Assembly: GCA_051531935.1 (NCBI GenBank)
Contig: JAOPTR010000002.1
Coordinates: 310,001-374,000 of the forward strand
Source of the DNA: OCS116 sp051531935
GTDB taxonomy: Bacteria; Pseudomonadota; Alphaproteobacteria; Rhizobiales; OSC116
Direction of reading: 5' to 3'
DNA length: 64,000 nucleotides
Shown: piece by piece, positions 18,024 through 26,935 of the stretch
Layout: each line of letters opens with the position of its first letter
Position numbering within the stretch: the stretch's first letter is position 1
Notes under the pieces: model-generated
Database searches by the model: none
The model's input: only the letters and a program-made list of their open reading frames with translations
What the model was told of the DNA's origin: nothing
Translations under genes and position numbers: made by a program

Positions 18024-18791
18024 ATGGCGGATGAAACAAGCAAAGAAACCCAAAGTTTTGCGAAAGAATTATGGGATCTGGTTGTAGTGGTTGTTGAGGC
18101 ATTGTTAATTGCTGTTGTTATCCGTACATTTATTTTCGGTTTAGTGGTTATTCCTTCTGCTTCCATGGTGCCAACGTTGCTTATTGGCGATTATTTATAT
18201 GTTACCAAATACGCTTATGGCTATTCCAAACACTCTTTTCCTTTTTCTGCGGCACCGTTTGATGGTCGTATTTTTGGGGCAGAACCTAAAATGGGTGATG
18301 TTATTGTGTTTAAGGGAGCAGCCAAAAAAATCGACTATATTAAACGTTTGGTTGGGCTACCTGGCGACAAAGTACAAATGATTGATGGCGTATTGCATAT
18401 TAATAACAAAGCTATTGATAAAGTTGCTGCACCTGATTTTACTGAAAAAGACAAGTTTGGCAATATTTCAGTTGTTAAACGTTATGTCGAAACGCTGCCA
18501 AACGGTGTGAAACATAATAGTGTTGATTATGGCAATACCAGAGCCGACAATACCAATATATTTGAAATTCCAAAAGGTCATTACTTTATGATGGGTGATA
18601 GCCGAGACAATTCAAATGATAGTCGTTTCCAAGATAAAGTTAGAATGGTGGCTTTTGAAGACATTATTGGCCGCGCTGATTTTTTACTTCTATCGTTGGA
18701 TAATAATAGCGCTTTTTGGAAATTCTGGAAATGGCCAGAAAACCTAAGAACCGATAGAATGTTCACTTCTCTTGATAACATTGTTGAGTGA
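18024..18791 (+). CDS. lepB: Signal peptidase I
   Basis: LepB cleaves Sec and Tat signal peptides at the outer face of the inner membrane. One transmembrane segment at about residues 19-38 precedes the catalytic domain. The Ser-Lys dyad is visible as Ser47 in SASMVPT and Lys107 in YIKRLVGLPGD. The conserved GDSRDNSNDSRF motif is at about residues 191-202. Length 255 is typical of alphaproteobacteria. It is followed 7 nt later by rnc and then era, the common lepB-rnc-era operon. Confidence 0.96.
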   Translation: MADETSKETQSFAKELWDLVVVVVEALLIAVVIRTFIFGLVVIPSASMVPTLLIGDYLYVTKYAYGYSKHSFPFSAAPFDGRIFGAEPKMGDVIVFKGAAKKIDYIKRLVGLPGDKVQMIDGVLHINNKAIDKVAAPDFTEKDKFGNISVVKRYVETLPNGVKHNSVDYGNTRADNTNIFEIPKGHYFMMGDSRDNSNDSRFQDKVRMVAFEDIIGRADFLLLSLDNNSAFWKFWKWPENLRTDRMFTSLDNIVE

Positions 18792-18798
18792 ATAATTT

Positions 18799-19509
18799 AT
18801 GCCAAATCTAGGAAAATTAGAAACAAAAATTAGCTATAAATTTAAAGATGTGAGCCTATTATCACAAGCCGTTACACATAGTAGTAGCTTTTTTAATGGG
18901 CGACCTAAAAAAGATAACCCAAATTCTCAGAAGCATTATGAAAGACTCGAATTCTTGGGCGATCGAGTATTAGGCTTAGTGATTTCCGAATATTTGATGG
19001 ACACCTTCCCTAACGAAGATGAAGGTGAACTGAACCTAAGATTTGCACAATTGGTTCGAAAAGAATCCTGCACATTGGTGGCGACAAAATTGGATTTAAG
19101 TGAGTTTGTAATTTTGGGAGCGAACGAGACCAAGTCTGGCTTAAACCAAAACCCAACAATTTTAGGTGATGTTTGCGAAGCTCTAATTGCGGCGCTGTTT
19201 TTGGATGGTGGCATGGAGATTGCAAAACCATTTATTCTTAAAAACTGGGCACCACAGTTAAAGTCGAATATTTCTCATAAACAAGATGCAAAAACGGCGT
19301 TGCAAGAGTGGGCTCAAAAACTAAAATTGGCATTGCCTGAATATATCGTATCTGAAATAAGTGGGCCTGCACATGAGCCAACATTCACCATTGAGGTGAA
19401 TGTCGAAAACCATAAATCATATACTGCAAGTGGACAATCTAAGCGAATTGCAGAACAGAAAGCCGCTACAGAATTTTTAACAAAAGAAGACATTTGGACG
19501 GACACATAA
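18799..19509 (+). CDS. rnc: Ribonuclease III
   Basis: RNase III cuts double-stranded RNA in rRNA and mRNA processing. The 236-residue protein has the RIIID signature ERLEFLGDRVLG (about residues 48-59) with the metal-binding acidic residues, a second acidic site in GDVCEALIAALFLDGG, and a C-terminal dsRNA-binding domain (about 158-230) containing GSGQSKRIAEQKAA-like sequence (ASGQSKRIAEQKAATEF). The TAA stop shares a base with the era ATG (TAATG). Confidence 0.96.
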   Translation: MPNLGKLETKISYKFKDVSLLSQAVTHSSSFFNGRPKKDNPNSQKHYERLEFLGDRVLGLVISEYLMDTFPNEDEGELNLRFAQLVRKESCTLVATKLDLSEFVILGANETKSGLNQNPTILGDVCEALIAALFLDGGMEIAKPFILKNWAPQLKSNISHKQDAKTALQEWAQKLKLALPEYIVSEISGPAHEPTFTIEVNVENHKSYTASGQSKRIAEQKAATEFLTKEDIWTDT

Positions 19510-20432
19510 TGGCTATGAATTTTGATGGTTTCCCTCAATTTGGTGAACAAAAATGTGGTTTTGCAGCGTTAATTGGTGCTCCCAATGCAGGTAAATCAAC
19601 CTTATCAAACCGCATTGCGGGCGGTAAAATTTCCATTGTTACGCATAAAGTGCAAACCACTCGTGCGCGTATCAGAGCAATTGCCATTGCAAATCAGACA
19701 CAAATTATTTTGGTGGATACCCCTGGTATATTCACTCCTAAACGCAAATTAGATGAGGCCATGGTGAAAGCCGCATGGGGTGGCGCAAAAGATAGTGATG
19801 TCACACTAGTTGTTGTAGATGCCGCTAAGGGACTTAATGATGAGAATAGAAATATTGTTAAGCTATTAGACAAAAATAACGCTAAGAATATATGGTTAGT
19901 ACTGAATAAAATTGACCTTATTAAAAACGAAAAATTACTAGAGATCAGCGCCAAATTTAACGAATTTTTTCCATTTGCACATAGTTTTATGATTAGTGCG
20001 GATAGAGGACATGGCATTAAGCAATTGGTTTCGAAGTTAGAAGTCTCAATGCCTGAATCCATTTGGCTATACCCAGAAGAACAAATGGCGGATATTCCTA
20101 CGCGGCTTCTCGCTGCTGAAATTACTCGCGAAAAACTGTTTTTGAAGCTACATGATGAATTACCTTATTCCTTAACCGTAGAAACTGAAAAGTGGACAGA
20201 GCAAAAAGACGGTTCTGTACGTGTGGAACAAATTATCTATGTGCAACGCAATAGCCAGAAAAAAATTGTACTTGGCCTTAAAGGCGACATGATTAAAACA
20301 ATTGGCCAACAATCACGCATGGAATTGGCTGAAATACTTGGTCAAAAAGTTCATTTATTTCTATTTGTAAAAGTTCGTGAAAATTGGCTCAATGACCTTG
20401 AACGGCTTCGCGAGATGGGCTTAGATGTCTAG
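19509..20432 (+). CDS. era: GTPase Era
   Basis: Era is an essential GTPase that binds 16S rRNA during 30S subunit maturation. I use ATG 19509, which overlaps the rnc stop (TAATG); the frame extends to a TTG at 19494. The 307-residue protein shows G1 GAPNAGKS (23-30), G3 DTPG (70-73), G4 NKID (133-136) and the G5-like region MISADRGHG. The C-terminal KH domain includes IVLGLKGDMIKTIGQQSR. Probably translationally coupled to rnc. Confidence 0.96.
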   Translation: MAMNFDGFPQFGEQKCGFAALIGAPNAGKSTLSNRIAGGKISIVTHKVQTTRARIRAIAIANQTQIILVDTPGIFTPKRKLDEAMVKAAWGGAKDSDVTLVVVDAAKGLNDENRNIVKLLDKNNAKNIWLVLNKIDLIKNEKLLEISAKFNEFFPFAHSFMISADRGHGIKQLVSKLEVSMPESIWLYPEEQMADIPTRLLAAEITREKLFLKLHDELPYSLTVETEKWTEQKDGSVRVEQIIYVQRNSQKKIVLGLKGDMIKTIGQQSRMELAEILGQKVHLFLFVKVRENWLNDLERLREMGLDV

Positions 20433-20536
20433 GATATAGTTAACGTAACGTTTAACTTTTCTTGCTATTTTTATTTCATTAAAAGACCTTATTTTTAAGA
20501 TAGGGTTGGTTAACTTTAATTGAAATATTTATAATT

Positions 20537-22537
20537 ATGATTTTTAAAAGCCTTCTCAAACCGTTATTTGTTTCCGCGCTCTTGTGCAGCACTAGTTTTG
20601 TGCAAGCAGACATTAGTAAAACTGACTTAGAATTAACTAAGCAAGTGTTGCAAAATATTAAAACAGATAAATATGGCCATGCAAAATATCTCATTGGTGA
20701 AATGAAAAATGCGGCGGCTAAACAAGTTGCGCTACATGCTTTATACCGCAGTAAGGGTTATGTTACTCACCCTAATGAGATAAAAGCTTTCATAATTAAA
20801 TATCCAAATTGGAAAAATCTAAACAGCATTATATCCATCATGGAAAATAGAATTTTTCGAGGCCAATACGATGACAATTTTGCCCGCCAATGGTATGCTA
20901 ACTACCCAGCCAAGACCTCTGCGGGAAAGCTGTTTGCGGCTGAACAATTGTTTAAATCTAACAAAGTCGACCAAGGTAAAAAGTTATTAAAATCAGTTTG
21001 GCGCGGCTATATACTAAACGCAAAAACTGAAACAACAACAATAAAAAAAATGGGTCAGTATTTTGATAGATGGGACCATAAGGTTCGAGCTGATTTCTTA
21101 ATGAATGCTAATATGACCACTGCAGCCATCAGAAATGCAGGTTATGCGGGCAGCGCATATGTAACGCTTTATCAAGCGCGTACTGCTTTGGAGAAAAAGA
21201 AAAAGGACGCGCTTGCCAAATATTCAAATGTTGCCAAATCTCTTAAAAAAGACATGGGGTTGAAATATAGTTTAATTAAATATTATCGACGCAATAGAGA
21301 TGAAGTGAATGCATTAAAAGTTCTAGAATCAATTGCGGGGGCGAAGCAAAATGTGACCAGAGCCCATTTATTCTGGGCTGAGAAGTTTTTTGTAATCCAC
21401 ATGCTGTTAGATAGAAAACATAGCCAAAATATTAAATTACGTGCTTACAAGCTATTAGCTTCCCATCAACAATCTAAAAAGAGTACACGTTATACAGATG
21501 CTGAATTCAAAGCAGGCTGGATCGCTTATACTCATTTTGGTGACTATAGATTGGCAAAACAGCATTTCGCTAAATCAGAGGCAAATTCTTTTTCTTCAAA
21601 GGATCGCGCTAGAATTTACTATTGGCAAGCACAGACATCTCGTAAATTAGGCGATAACAATAAGTACCGCGATTATTTGGTAAAAGCGGCAAAATACAGA
21701 TATTCATTTTATGGTCAGCTGGCGGGCGAGAGAAATGGTCAAAATATTATAAAAATTCCGACTGCCCCCGGAGCCAATCAGAATTACATTCGAAAAATTA
21801 GTAAAAATACCCATGCAGACTTTGTTAAAATTTATAATTATTTAGGTCAGAAAAGGCAATTAAAATACCATTATTCTAAATTGCGAGTGCCGATAAAAAA
21901 TGCAAATAATATGGCGAGTTTGGTGGAGTTTGCGAAACAACAACATAACTCGCATTACGCTTTAGATACAGCACGTAAAGGTATGATTAAGGGTTGGAAT
22001 TTACAAGCACATGCATACCCAAGTATTAAATTTCCAAGTTATCCTATATATACTGGGCAGGTTGATAAGGCATTATCATATGGCCTCATTCGCCAAGAAA
22101 GTTTATTTGATCAATATGCGATCAGCTCTTCTGGTGCACGCGGTTACATGCAAATAATGCCTGCCACAGGCGAATATTTGGCTAAAAAATACAAAGCTCC
22201 ATATAAATTGTCATGGCTACATACAAAGCCAGACCTAAATTTGGCTCTGGGTAATAGTTACATTTACGATTTGGTGCAGAACTTTGGCGGCTCATACGTT
22301 ATGGCGACGGCGGCCTATAACGCTGGTGGTACTTGGGTAAAGCGTTGGACCAAAGCAAATGGTGACCCGCGGATTGGTGAAATTAGCTTCGTGAATTGGA
22401 TCGAGTCTATTCCAAAAGCGGAAACCCGCAATTACGTTAAAAAAGTAACTAAAAATATGCAAGTATTTAAATCTAAATTCAATAACGGTCAGGTTAGAAC
22501 AAACCTTATTGGTGCGCTTATAACTGGTGAAAAGTAG
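20537..22537 (+). CDS. Soluble lytic murein transglycosylase (Slt70-like)
   Basis: 666-residue periplasmic enzyme that cleaves the MurNAc-GlcNAc bond to form 1,6-anhydro ends. The signal peptide (LFVSALLCSTSFVQA) covers about the first 24 residues. A long alpha-helical superhelical region rich in Lys and Tyr follows, and the lysozyme-like catalytic domain starts near residue 505. The catalytic glutamate is Glu521 in GLIRQESLFD, with SSSGARGYMQIMPATG next and AAYNAGGTWVKRW near the end. It follows era after 104 nt and ends 12 nt before a convergent gene. Confidence 0.93.
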   Translation: MIFKSLLKPLFVSALLCSTSFVQADISKTDLELTKQVLQNIKTDKYGHAKYLIGEMKNAAAKQVALHALYRSKGYVTHPNEIKAFIIKYPNWKNLNSIISIMENRIFRGQYDDNFARQWYANYPAKTSAGKLFAAEQLFKSNKVDQGKKLLKSVWRGYILNAKTETTTIKKMGQYFDRWDHKVRADFLMNANMTTAAIRNAGYAGSAYVTLYQARTALEKKKKDALAKYSNVAKSLKKDMGLKYSLIKYYRRNRDEVNALKVLESIAGAKQNVTRAHLFWAEKFFVIHMLLDRKHSQNIKLRAYKLLASHQQSKKSTRYTDAEFKAGWIAYTHFGDYRLAKQHFAKSEANSFSSKDRARIYYWQAQTSRKLGDNNKYRDYLVKAAKYRYSFYGQLAGERNGQNIIKIPTAPGANQNYIRKISKNTHADFVKIYNYLGQKRQLKYHYSKLRVPIKNANNMASLVEFAKQQHNSHYALDTARKGMIKGWNLQAHAYPSIKFPSYPIYTGQVDKALSYGLIRQESLFDQYAISSSGARGYMQIMPATGEYLAKKYKAPYKLSWLHTKPDLNLALGNSYIYDLVQNFGGSYVMATAAYNAGGTWVKRWTKANGDPRIGEISFVNWIESIPKAETRNYVKKVTKNMQVFKSKFNNGQVRTNLIGALITGEK

Positions 22538-22549
22538 ATTAAATTTTAG

Positions 22550-23167
22550 TTATGAATCTTTTTCAGATGCCAAAATTGATGCTTTTTGAACCCATTCTTC
22601 CCGTTGGGGACGACCAGACAATTCTAATTGCTCGTCAATTCGTGATACATCCTCGACAGACCAAGCTGCAATTTGTTCAAATTTATTAATGCCAATTGAA
22701 TTCAGCTTCTTCTCAAATGTGGGTCCAATACCGTTAATTTTTTTGATATTATCACCTTTGGGTTGTTTTTTTATGGTGACGCTTTTTTTAGAGTTAGCTT
22801 TTTTTGAAACTGTAGATGTCTTTGTATTGGACTTTTTTTCAACCGACGGTGACGGGCTAACCGTTTTTTTGTCACCAACATCAGAACTTGTTTCGGGTTC
22901 CTCAGTTGTCAATTCTGCGGTCGTAAGAATTTCTTTTGTTGAATCTGAAATTGATGGATCATGATTTAAAACCTCGACCGCACCATTTGTCGTTTGTGAC
23001 AAATCATCACCGGCGCCGTTTGAAAACTCATCCATAAAAGGTATGCAGTTAATAAAGCTGAGCTCTGGATTTTTTACTTTTTTAAATATCGTATATGTTA
23101 GTAAAATCAAGAATGAAATAAGCATGATAACAAAAACAAAATTTAATAAAAATTTCAAATAAAACAT
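22550..23167 (-). CDS. Membrane-anchored helix-hairpin-helix protein
   Basis: 205 residues. A single N-terminal transmembrane segment (about 5-27, LLNFVFVIMLISFLILLTY) is followed by a low-complexity Thr/Ser/Lys-rich linker, then a C-terminal HhH-type domain: IKKINGIGPTFEKKLNSIGI, FEQIAAWSVEDVSRIDEQL. This compact domain is widespread in alphaproteobacteria, often appended to or mistaken for NADH dehydrogenase or ribosomal L21-like proteins; GIGP is the usual HhH turn. Its role here is unknown. Nucleic-acid binding is possible but not shown. Confidence 0.65.
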   Translation of the reverse strand: MFYLKFLLNFVFVIMLISFLILLTYTIFKKVKNPELSFINCIPFMDEFSNGAGDDLSQTTNGAVEVLNHDPSISDSTKEILTTAELTTEEPETSSDVGDKKTVSPSPSVEKKSNTKTSTVSKKANSKKSVTIKKQPKGDNIKKINGIGPTFEKKLNSIGINKFEQIAAWSVEDVSRIDEQLELSGRPQREEWVQKASILASEKDS

Positions 23168-23254
23168 AATAAGCCCAGATATCTATAAATTCACTATCTC
23201 AAAGGTAACAGCTTTTCATAATACTGTAAACAGCCCGAGAACAAACTGAGAAAC

Positions 23255-23284
23255 AAAAAAGCACCCCAATTGGAGTGCTTTTAA
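23255..23284 (-). terminator. Rho-independent terminator after ssb
   Basis: On the minus strand AAAAGCACTCC and GGGGTGCTTTT pair around a short AATT loop, with one wobble, and a T-rich tract continues (TTTTTTGTTT). It lies 12 nt beyond the ssb stop. Confidence 0.85.
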
Positions 23285-23295
23285 ATAGTCTAGAC

Positions 23296-23796
23296 TTAGA
23301 ACGGTATATCATCATCCAAATCAGGTGCAGCACCTTGAGGTGCATTGTAGCCACCTTGTGACTGTTGACCGTAAGGGTCTGTAACCTGCTGTTGCTGAGC
23401 ACCGCCGCCAGATGAATATCCTGCACCACCACCTTGGCTATCGGCACGGCCACCCAACATTGTGAGTGTTGCATTAAAGCCTTGTAACACAATCTCGGTT
23501 GTGTATTTGTCTTGGCCTTGTTGGTCTTGCCATTTACGTGTTTGTAGTTGGCCTTCCAGATAAACTGTAGAGCCTTTGCGTAAATATTGTTCAGCAATTC
23601 GGCACAGGCCTTCGCTAAAGATTACAACTCTATGCCATTCAGTTTTTTCACGACGCTCGCCAGTTGAACGATCTTTCCAACTTTCAGAAGTTGCAATACG
23701 TAAATTTGCGATTGGACGACCATCTTGAGTATGTCTAATTTCAGGATCAGCACCCAAATTACCTACCAATATAACTTTATTTACACTACCCGCCAT
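23296..23796 (-). CDS. ssb: Single-stranded DNA-binding protein
   Basis: SSB coats single-stranded DNA during replication, recombination and repair. The 166-residue protein has the OB fold at about residues 4-112 (NKVILVGNLGADPEIR, VYLEGQLQTRKWQDQQGQ), a Gly/Gln-rich disordered linker (about 118-155), and the acidic protein-docking tip DLDDDIPF. It diverges from uvrA with a 243-nt spacer holding a perfect LexA box, so ssb may also be damage-inducible; the box sits within the uvrA promoter and 167 nt from the ssb start. Confidence 0.97.
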   Translation of the reverse strand: MAGSVNKVILVGNLGADPEIRHTQDGRPIANLRIATSESWKDRSTGERREKTEWHRVVIFSEGLCRIAEQYLRKGSTVYLEGQLQTRKWQDQQGQDKYTTEIVLQGFNATLTMLGGRADSQGGGAGYSSGGGAQQQQVTDPYGQQSQGGYNAPQGAAPDLDDDIPF

Positions 23797-23956
23797 TGGA
23801 CTTTCCTCGAATTTTAAAATGTGAATTATAGTTCAAACTACACATGGTTAATATTGTTCTATTTATTAGGGCAAAACAAAGTGAATCACAATCGGAAAGT
23901 TTGCGAATTCACTAATAAACGTTATACATAGCGCAATCTGATTTATATTTAATCGC

Positions 23957-23987
23957 TTGCATGTTCCTAAAATGTTCCTATTGTAAT
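23957..23987 (+). promoter_or_regulatory. uvrA promoter with perfect alphaproteobacterial LexA (SOS) box
   Basis: GTTC-CTAAAAT-GTTC at 23963-23977 matches GTTC-N7-GTTC, the LexA operator of alphaproteobacteria. It sits between a -35-like TTGCAT (23957-23962) and a -10-like TGTAAT (23982-23987; spacing 19, longer than ideal), so LexA would block RNA polymerase directly. uvrA starts 62 nt downstream. Confidence 0.8.
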
Positions 23988-24039
23988 TTATAGATTCACG
24001 ATCGAATGTCAAGTCTTGTAATTATGTGCTGAGAAATTT

Positions 24040-26919
24040 ATGAAAAATACGCCCGAAGATAGTCAATTGTTAGATATTCGCCACTTTATAAGTGTAAAGG
24101 GTGCAAGGGAACATAACCTCAAAAACATCAATATTGATTTACCTCGTGATAAGCTGATTGTGTTTACGGGTCTTTCTGGTTCTGGCAAGTCTTCATTGGC
24201 ATTTGATACTATTTACGCTGAGGGACAACGAAGATATGTCGAAAGCCTTTCGGCATATGCGCGCCAATTTTTGCAAATGATGCAAAAACCAGATGTTGAC
24301 CAAATTGATGGTCTTTCTCCTGCCATTTCTATAGAGCAAAAAACTACCAGTAAAAACCCGCGCTCGACTGTAGGAACAGTCACCGAAATATACGATTATT
24401 TACGCTTGCTATATGCGCGCATTGGTATTCCTTATTCACCAACCACAGGGTTGCCAATTACCAGCCAATCGGTTAGCCAAATGGTTGATAAAACCATGGA
24501 ACTTCCTGATAAGACGCGTTTATTTATGTTGGCCCCTATTGTGCGCGGCCGTAAGGGTGAGTTTAAAGATAAATTTGCGGAATTACAGAAAAAGGGTTTT
24601 ACAAGGCTTAAAATTGACGGTCAATTTTATGAAGTTGACGAACTTCCTGAGCTTAACAAGAAATTAAAGCATGATGTCGATGTTGTGATTGATAGGATTG
24701 TGATTAGAGAAGGCATGTCCACGCGCCTTGCCGATAGCTTTGAAACTGCATTGAGCCTTACTGAAGGTCTGGTTGTTTTAGAATATGCGAATATTGAAGA
24801 AAATGAAAAACTAGCCAAACGAATTGTTTTTTCATCTAAATTTGCGTGCCCTGTTTCAGGTTTTACGATTGAAGAGATAGAGCCCAGGTTGTTTTCATTC
24901 AACAACCCTTTTGGCGCCTGCCCGTCTTGTGATGGCCTAGGTACAGAACATATAATTGACCCAAACTTGGTTGTTCCTGATGGGTCTTTGTCGCTTGCAG
25001 ATGGTGCTATTGCAGCGTGGAGCAAAACAAAATCATTCTACTATGTACAAACATTAGAAAATATTGCGCGACATTATAAGTTTTCTATGAAAACGGCATT
25101 TAATAAATTACCGCAAGAGGCACAAGATGCTGTTTTGTTTGGTACTGGTAAAACAGAAATTAAATTTGTCTTTAAGGATGAGGATCGCCATTACGAACGT
25201 AAAAAGACATTTGAAGGTGTTGTACCAAATCTCGAAAGACGTTGGCGCGAGACCGATTCTTCTTGGTCTCGAGAAGAAATAGAAAAGTATCAAACCCTTA
25301 AGTCGTGTAAAAAATGTAACGGTCAAAGGCTTAAGCCTGAGGCACTGGCAGTAAAAATTGACAATTTGCATATTACTGAAATTTCTTCATTGTCAATTAA
25401 AGATGCCGTAAAGTGGTTTAATCAATTGGAAGCAAAGCTCTCAAGCACCCATCTTGAAATTGGTGTGCGGGTATTAAAAGAAATTCGAGATAGATTGCAT
25501 TTTTTGAATAATGTTGGATTAGATTATCTCTCACTTTCTAGAAATTCAGGAACATTGTCTGGCGGTGAATCTCAACGTATTCGCTTAGCAAGCCAAATTG
25601 GATCTGGGCTGACAGGCGTACTATATGTGTTGGATGAACCCTCCATTGGGCTGCATCAACGTGATAATGAACGTTTATTAGAGACATTGGTTCACCTAAG
25701 AGACCTTGGTAACACTGTGATTGTTGTGGAACATGATGAAGATGCAATTATGGCAGCTGACCATGTGGTGGATATTGGCCCTGGAGCTGGCATACATGGT
25801 GGCGAGATAGTAGCGCAAGGTAGTCCCGAAGATATTTTAAAAAGCGATAGTTTAACGGCACAATATTTAACAGGTCGTCTCGAAGTTAGAACCCCTACAA
25901 AAAGACGAAAGATACTTAAGAGTAAACAGATTAAAGTTGTAGGTGCGACGGGAAATAATTTAAAAAATGTTACTGCTTCAATCCCGCTTAAAAACTTCAC
26001 ATGTATCACAGGTGTTTCTGGTAGTGGCAAGTCTACATTCTTAATTGAAACATTATATAAAACGGTTTCCAAAACTCTCAACAGAGGTCGTAAAACAACC
26101 GCACCTCATAAAGCAATCGAGGGCATTGAACAATTAGATAAAATAATCGACATCAATCAATCTCCAATTGGCCGAACTCCTCGTTCCAACCCAGCCACTT
26201 ATACAGGTGCATTTGGCCCCATCCGAGATTGGTTTGCAGGGTTACCGGAATCAAAGGCAAGAGGTTATAAACCCGGACGCTTTTCTTTTAATGTAAAAGG
26301 TGGACGTTGTGAAAATTGCCGAGGTGATGGACTCATAAAAATTGAAATGCATTTTTTACCTGATGTATATGTGACTTGTGAGGATTGCGAAGGCAAACGT
26401 TATAATCGCGAGACTTTGGAAATTTTATATAAAGGTCATTCGATAGCAGATATTTTGGATATGACGGTCGAAAAAGCTGCAAGCTTTTTCCAACCAGTTC
26501 CTAATATTCGTGACAAAATGGTCACTTTAAACCGTGTTGGTTTGGGTTATATAAAGGTCGGCCAACAAGCAACTACTTTATCTGGCGGCGAAGCACAACG
26601 TGTTAAATTGGCGAAGGAATTGTCTAAACGTGCCACGGGTAAGACGCTATATATTTTAGACGAACCAACGACAGGTTTGCATTTCCACGACATCGCAAAG
26701 TTGTTAGAAGTTTTACATGAATTGGTTGATCAAGGAAACAGCATCGTTGTTATTGAACATAACCTTGAAGTGATTAAAACGGCAGATTGGATTATTGACT
26801 TTGGCCCTGAAGGTGGTGATGGTGGTGGTGAGGTCGTTGCGATGGGGAGACCTGAAGATATTATTGATGTTAAAGAAAGCTATACAGGGAAATATCTTAA
26901 GCCCCTTTTGGAAAAATAG
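24040..26919 (+). CDS. uvrA: Excinuclease ABC subunit A
   Basis: UvrA finds bulky lesions and loads UvrB in nucleotide excision repair. The 959-residue protein has two ABC ATPase modules: Walker A GLSGSGKS (about 44-51) and GVSGSGKS (about 657), signatures LSGGESQRIRLA (about 506) and LSGGEAQRVKLA (about 847), and Walker B YVLDEPSIGLH and YILDEPTTGLH. Zinc-finger cysteine pairs CPSCDG, CKKCNG, CENCRG and CEDCEG are all present. A LexA box controls the promoter. The mechanosensitive channel gene follows 16 nt later. Confidence 0.98.
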   Translation: MKNTPEDSQLLDIRHFISVKGAREHNLKNINIDLPRDKLIVFTGLSGSGKSSLAFDTIYAEGQRRYVESLSAYARQFLQMMQKPDVDQIDGLSPAISIEQKTTSKNPRSTVGTVTEIYDYLRLLYARIGIPYSPTTGLPITSQSVSQMVDKTMELPDKTRLFMLAPIVRGRKGEFKDKFAELQKKGFTRLKIDGQFYEVDELPELNKKLKHDVDVVIDRIVIREGMSTRLADSFETALSLTEGLVVLEYANIEENEKLAKRIVFSSKFACPVSGFTIEEIEPRLFSFNNPFGACPSCDGLGTEHIIDPNLVVPDGSLSLADGAIAAWSKTKSFYYVQTLENIARHYKFSMKTAFNKLPQEAQDAVLFGTGKTEIKFVFKDEDRHYERKKTFEGVVPNLERRWRETDSSWSREEIEKYQTLKSCKKCNGQRLKPEALAVKIDNLHITEISSLSIKDAVKWFNQLEAKLSSTHLEIGVRVLKEIRDRLHFLNNVGLDYLSLSRNSGTLSGGESQRIRLASQIGSGLTGVLYVLDEPSIGLHQRDNERLLETLVHLRDLGNTVIVVEHDEDAIMAADHVVDIGPGAGIHGGEIVAQGSPEDILKSDSLTAQYLTGRLEVRTPTKRRKILKSKQIKVVGATGNNLKNVTASIPLKNFTCITGVSGSGKSTFLIETLYKTVSKTLNRGRKTTAPHKAIEGIEQLDKIIDINQSPIGRTPRSNPATYTGAFGPIRDWFAGLPESKARGYKPGRFSFNVKGGRCENCRGDGLIKIEMHFLPDVYVTCEDCEGKRYNRETLEILYKGHSIADILDMTVEKAASFFQPVPNIRDKMVTLNRVGLGYIKVGQQATTLSGGEAQRVKLAKELSKRATGKTLYILDEPTTGLHFHDIAKLLEVLHELVDQGNSIVVIEHNLEVIKTADWIIDFGPEGGDGGGEVVAMGRPEDIIDVKESYTGKYLKPLLEK

Positions 26920-26935
26920 CTTAAAGGAATTATAG

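Noticed and set aside
20438..20457. Inverted repeat AGTTAA/TTAACT after era as a terminator
   Set aside because: The 6-bp stem is entirely weak, and the T run is short; it could equally be chance in AT-rich DNA.
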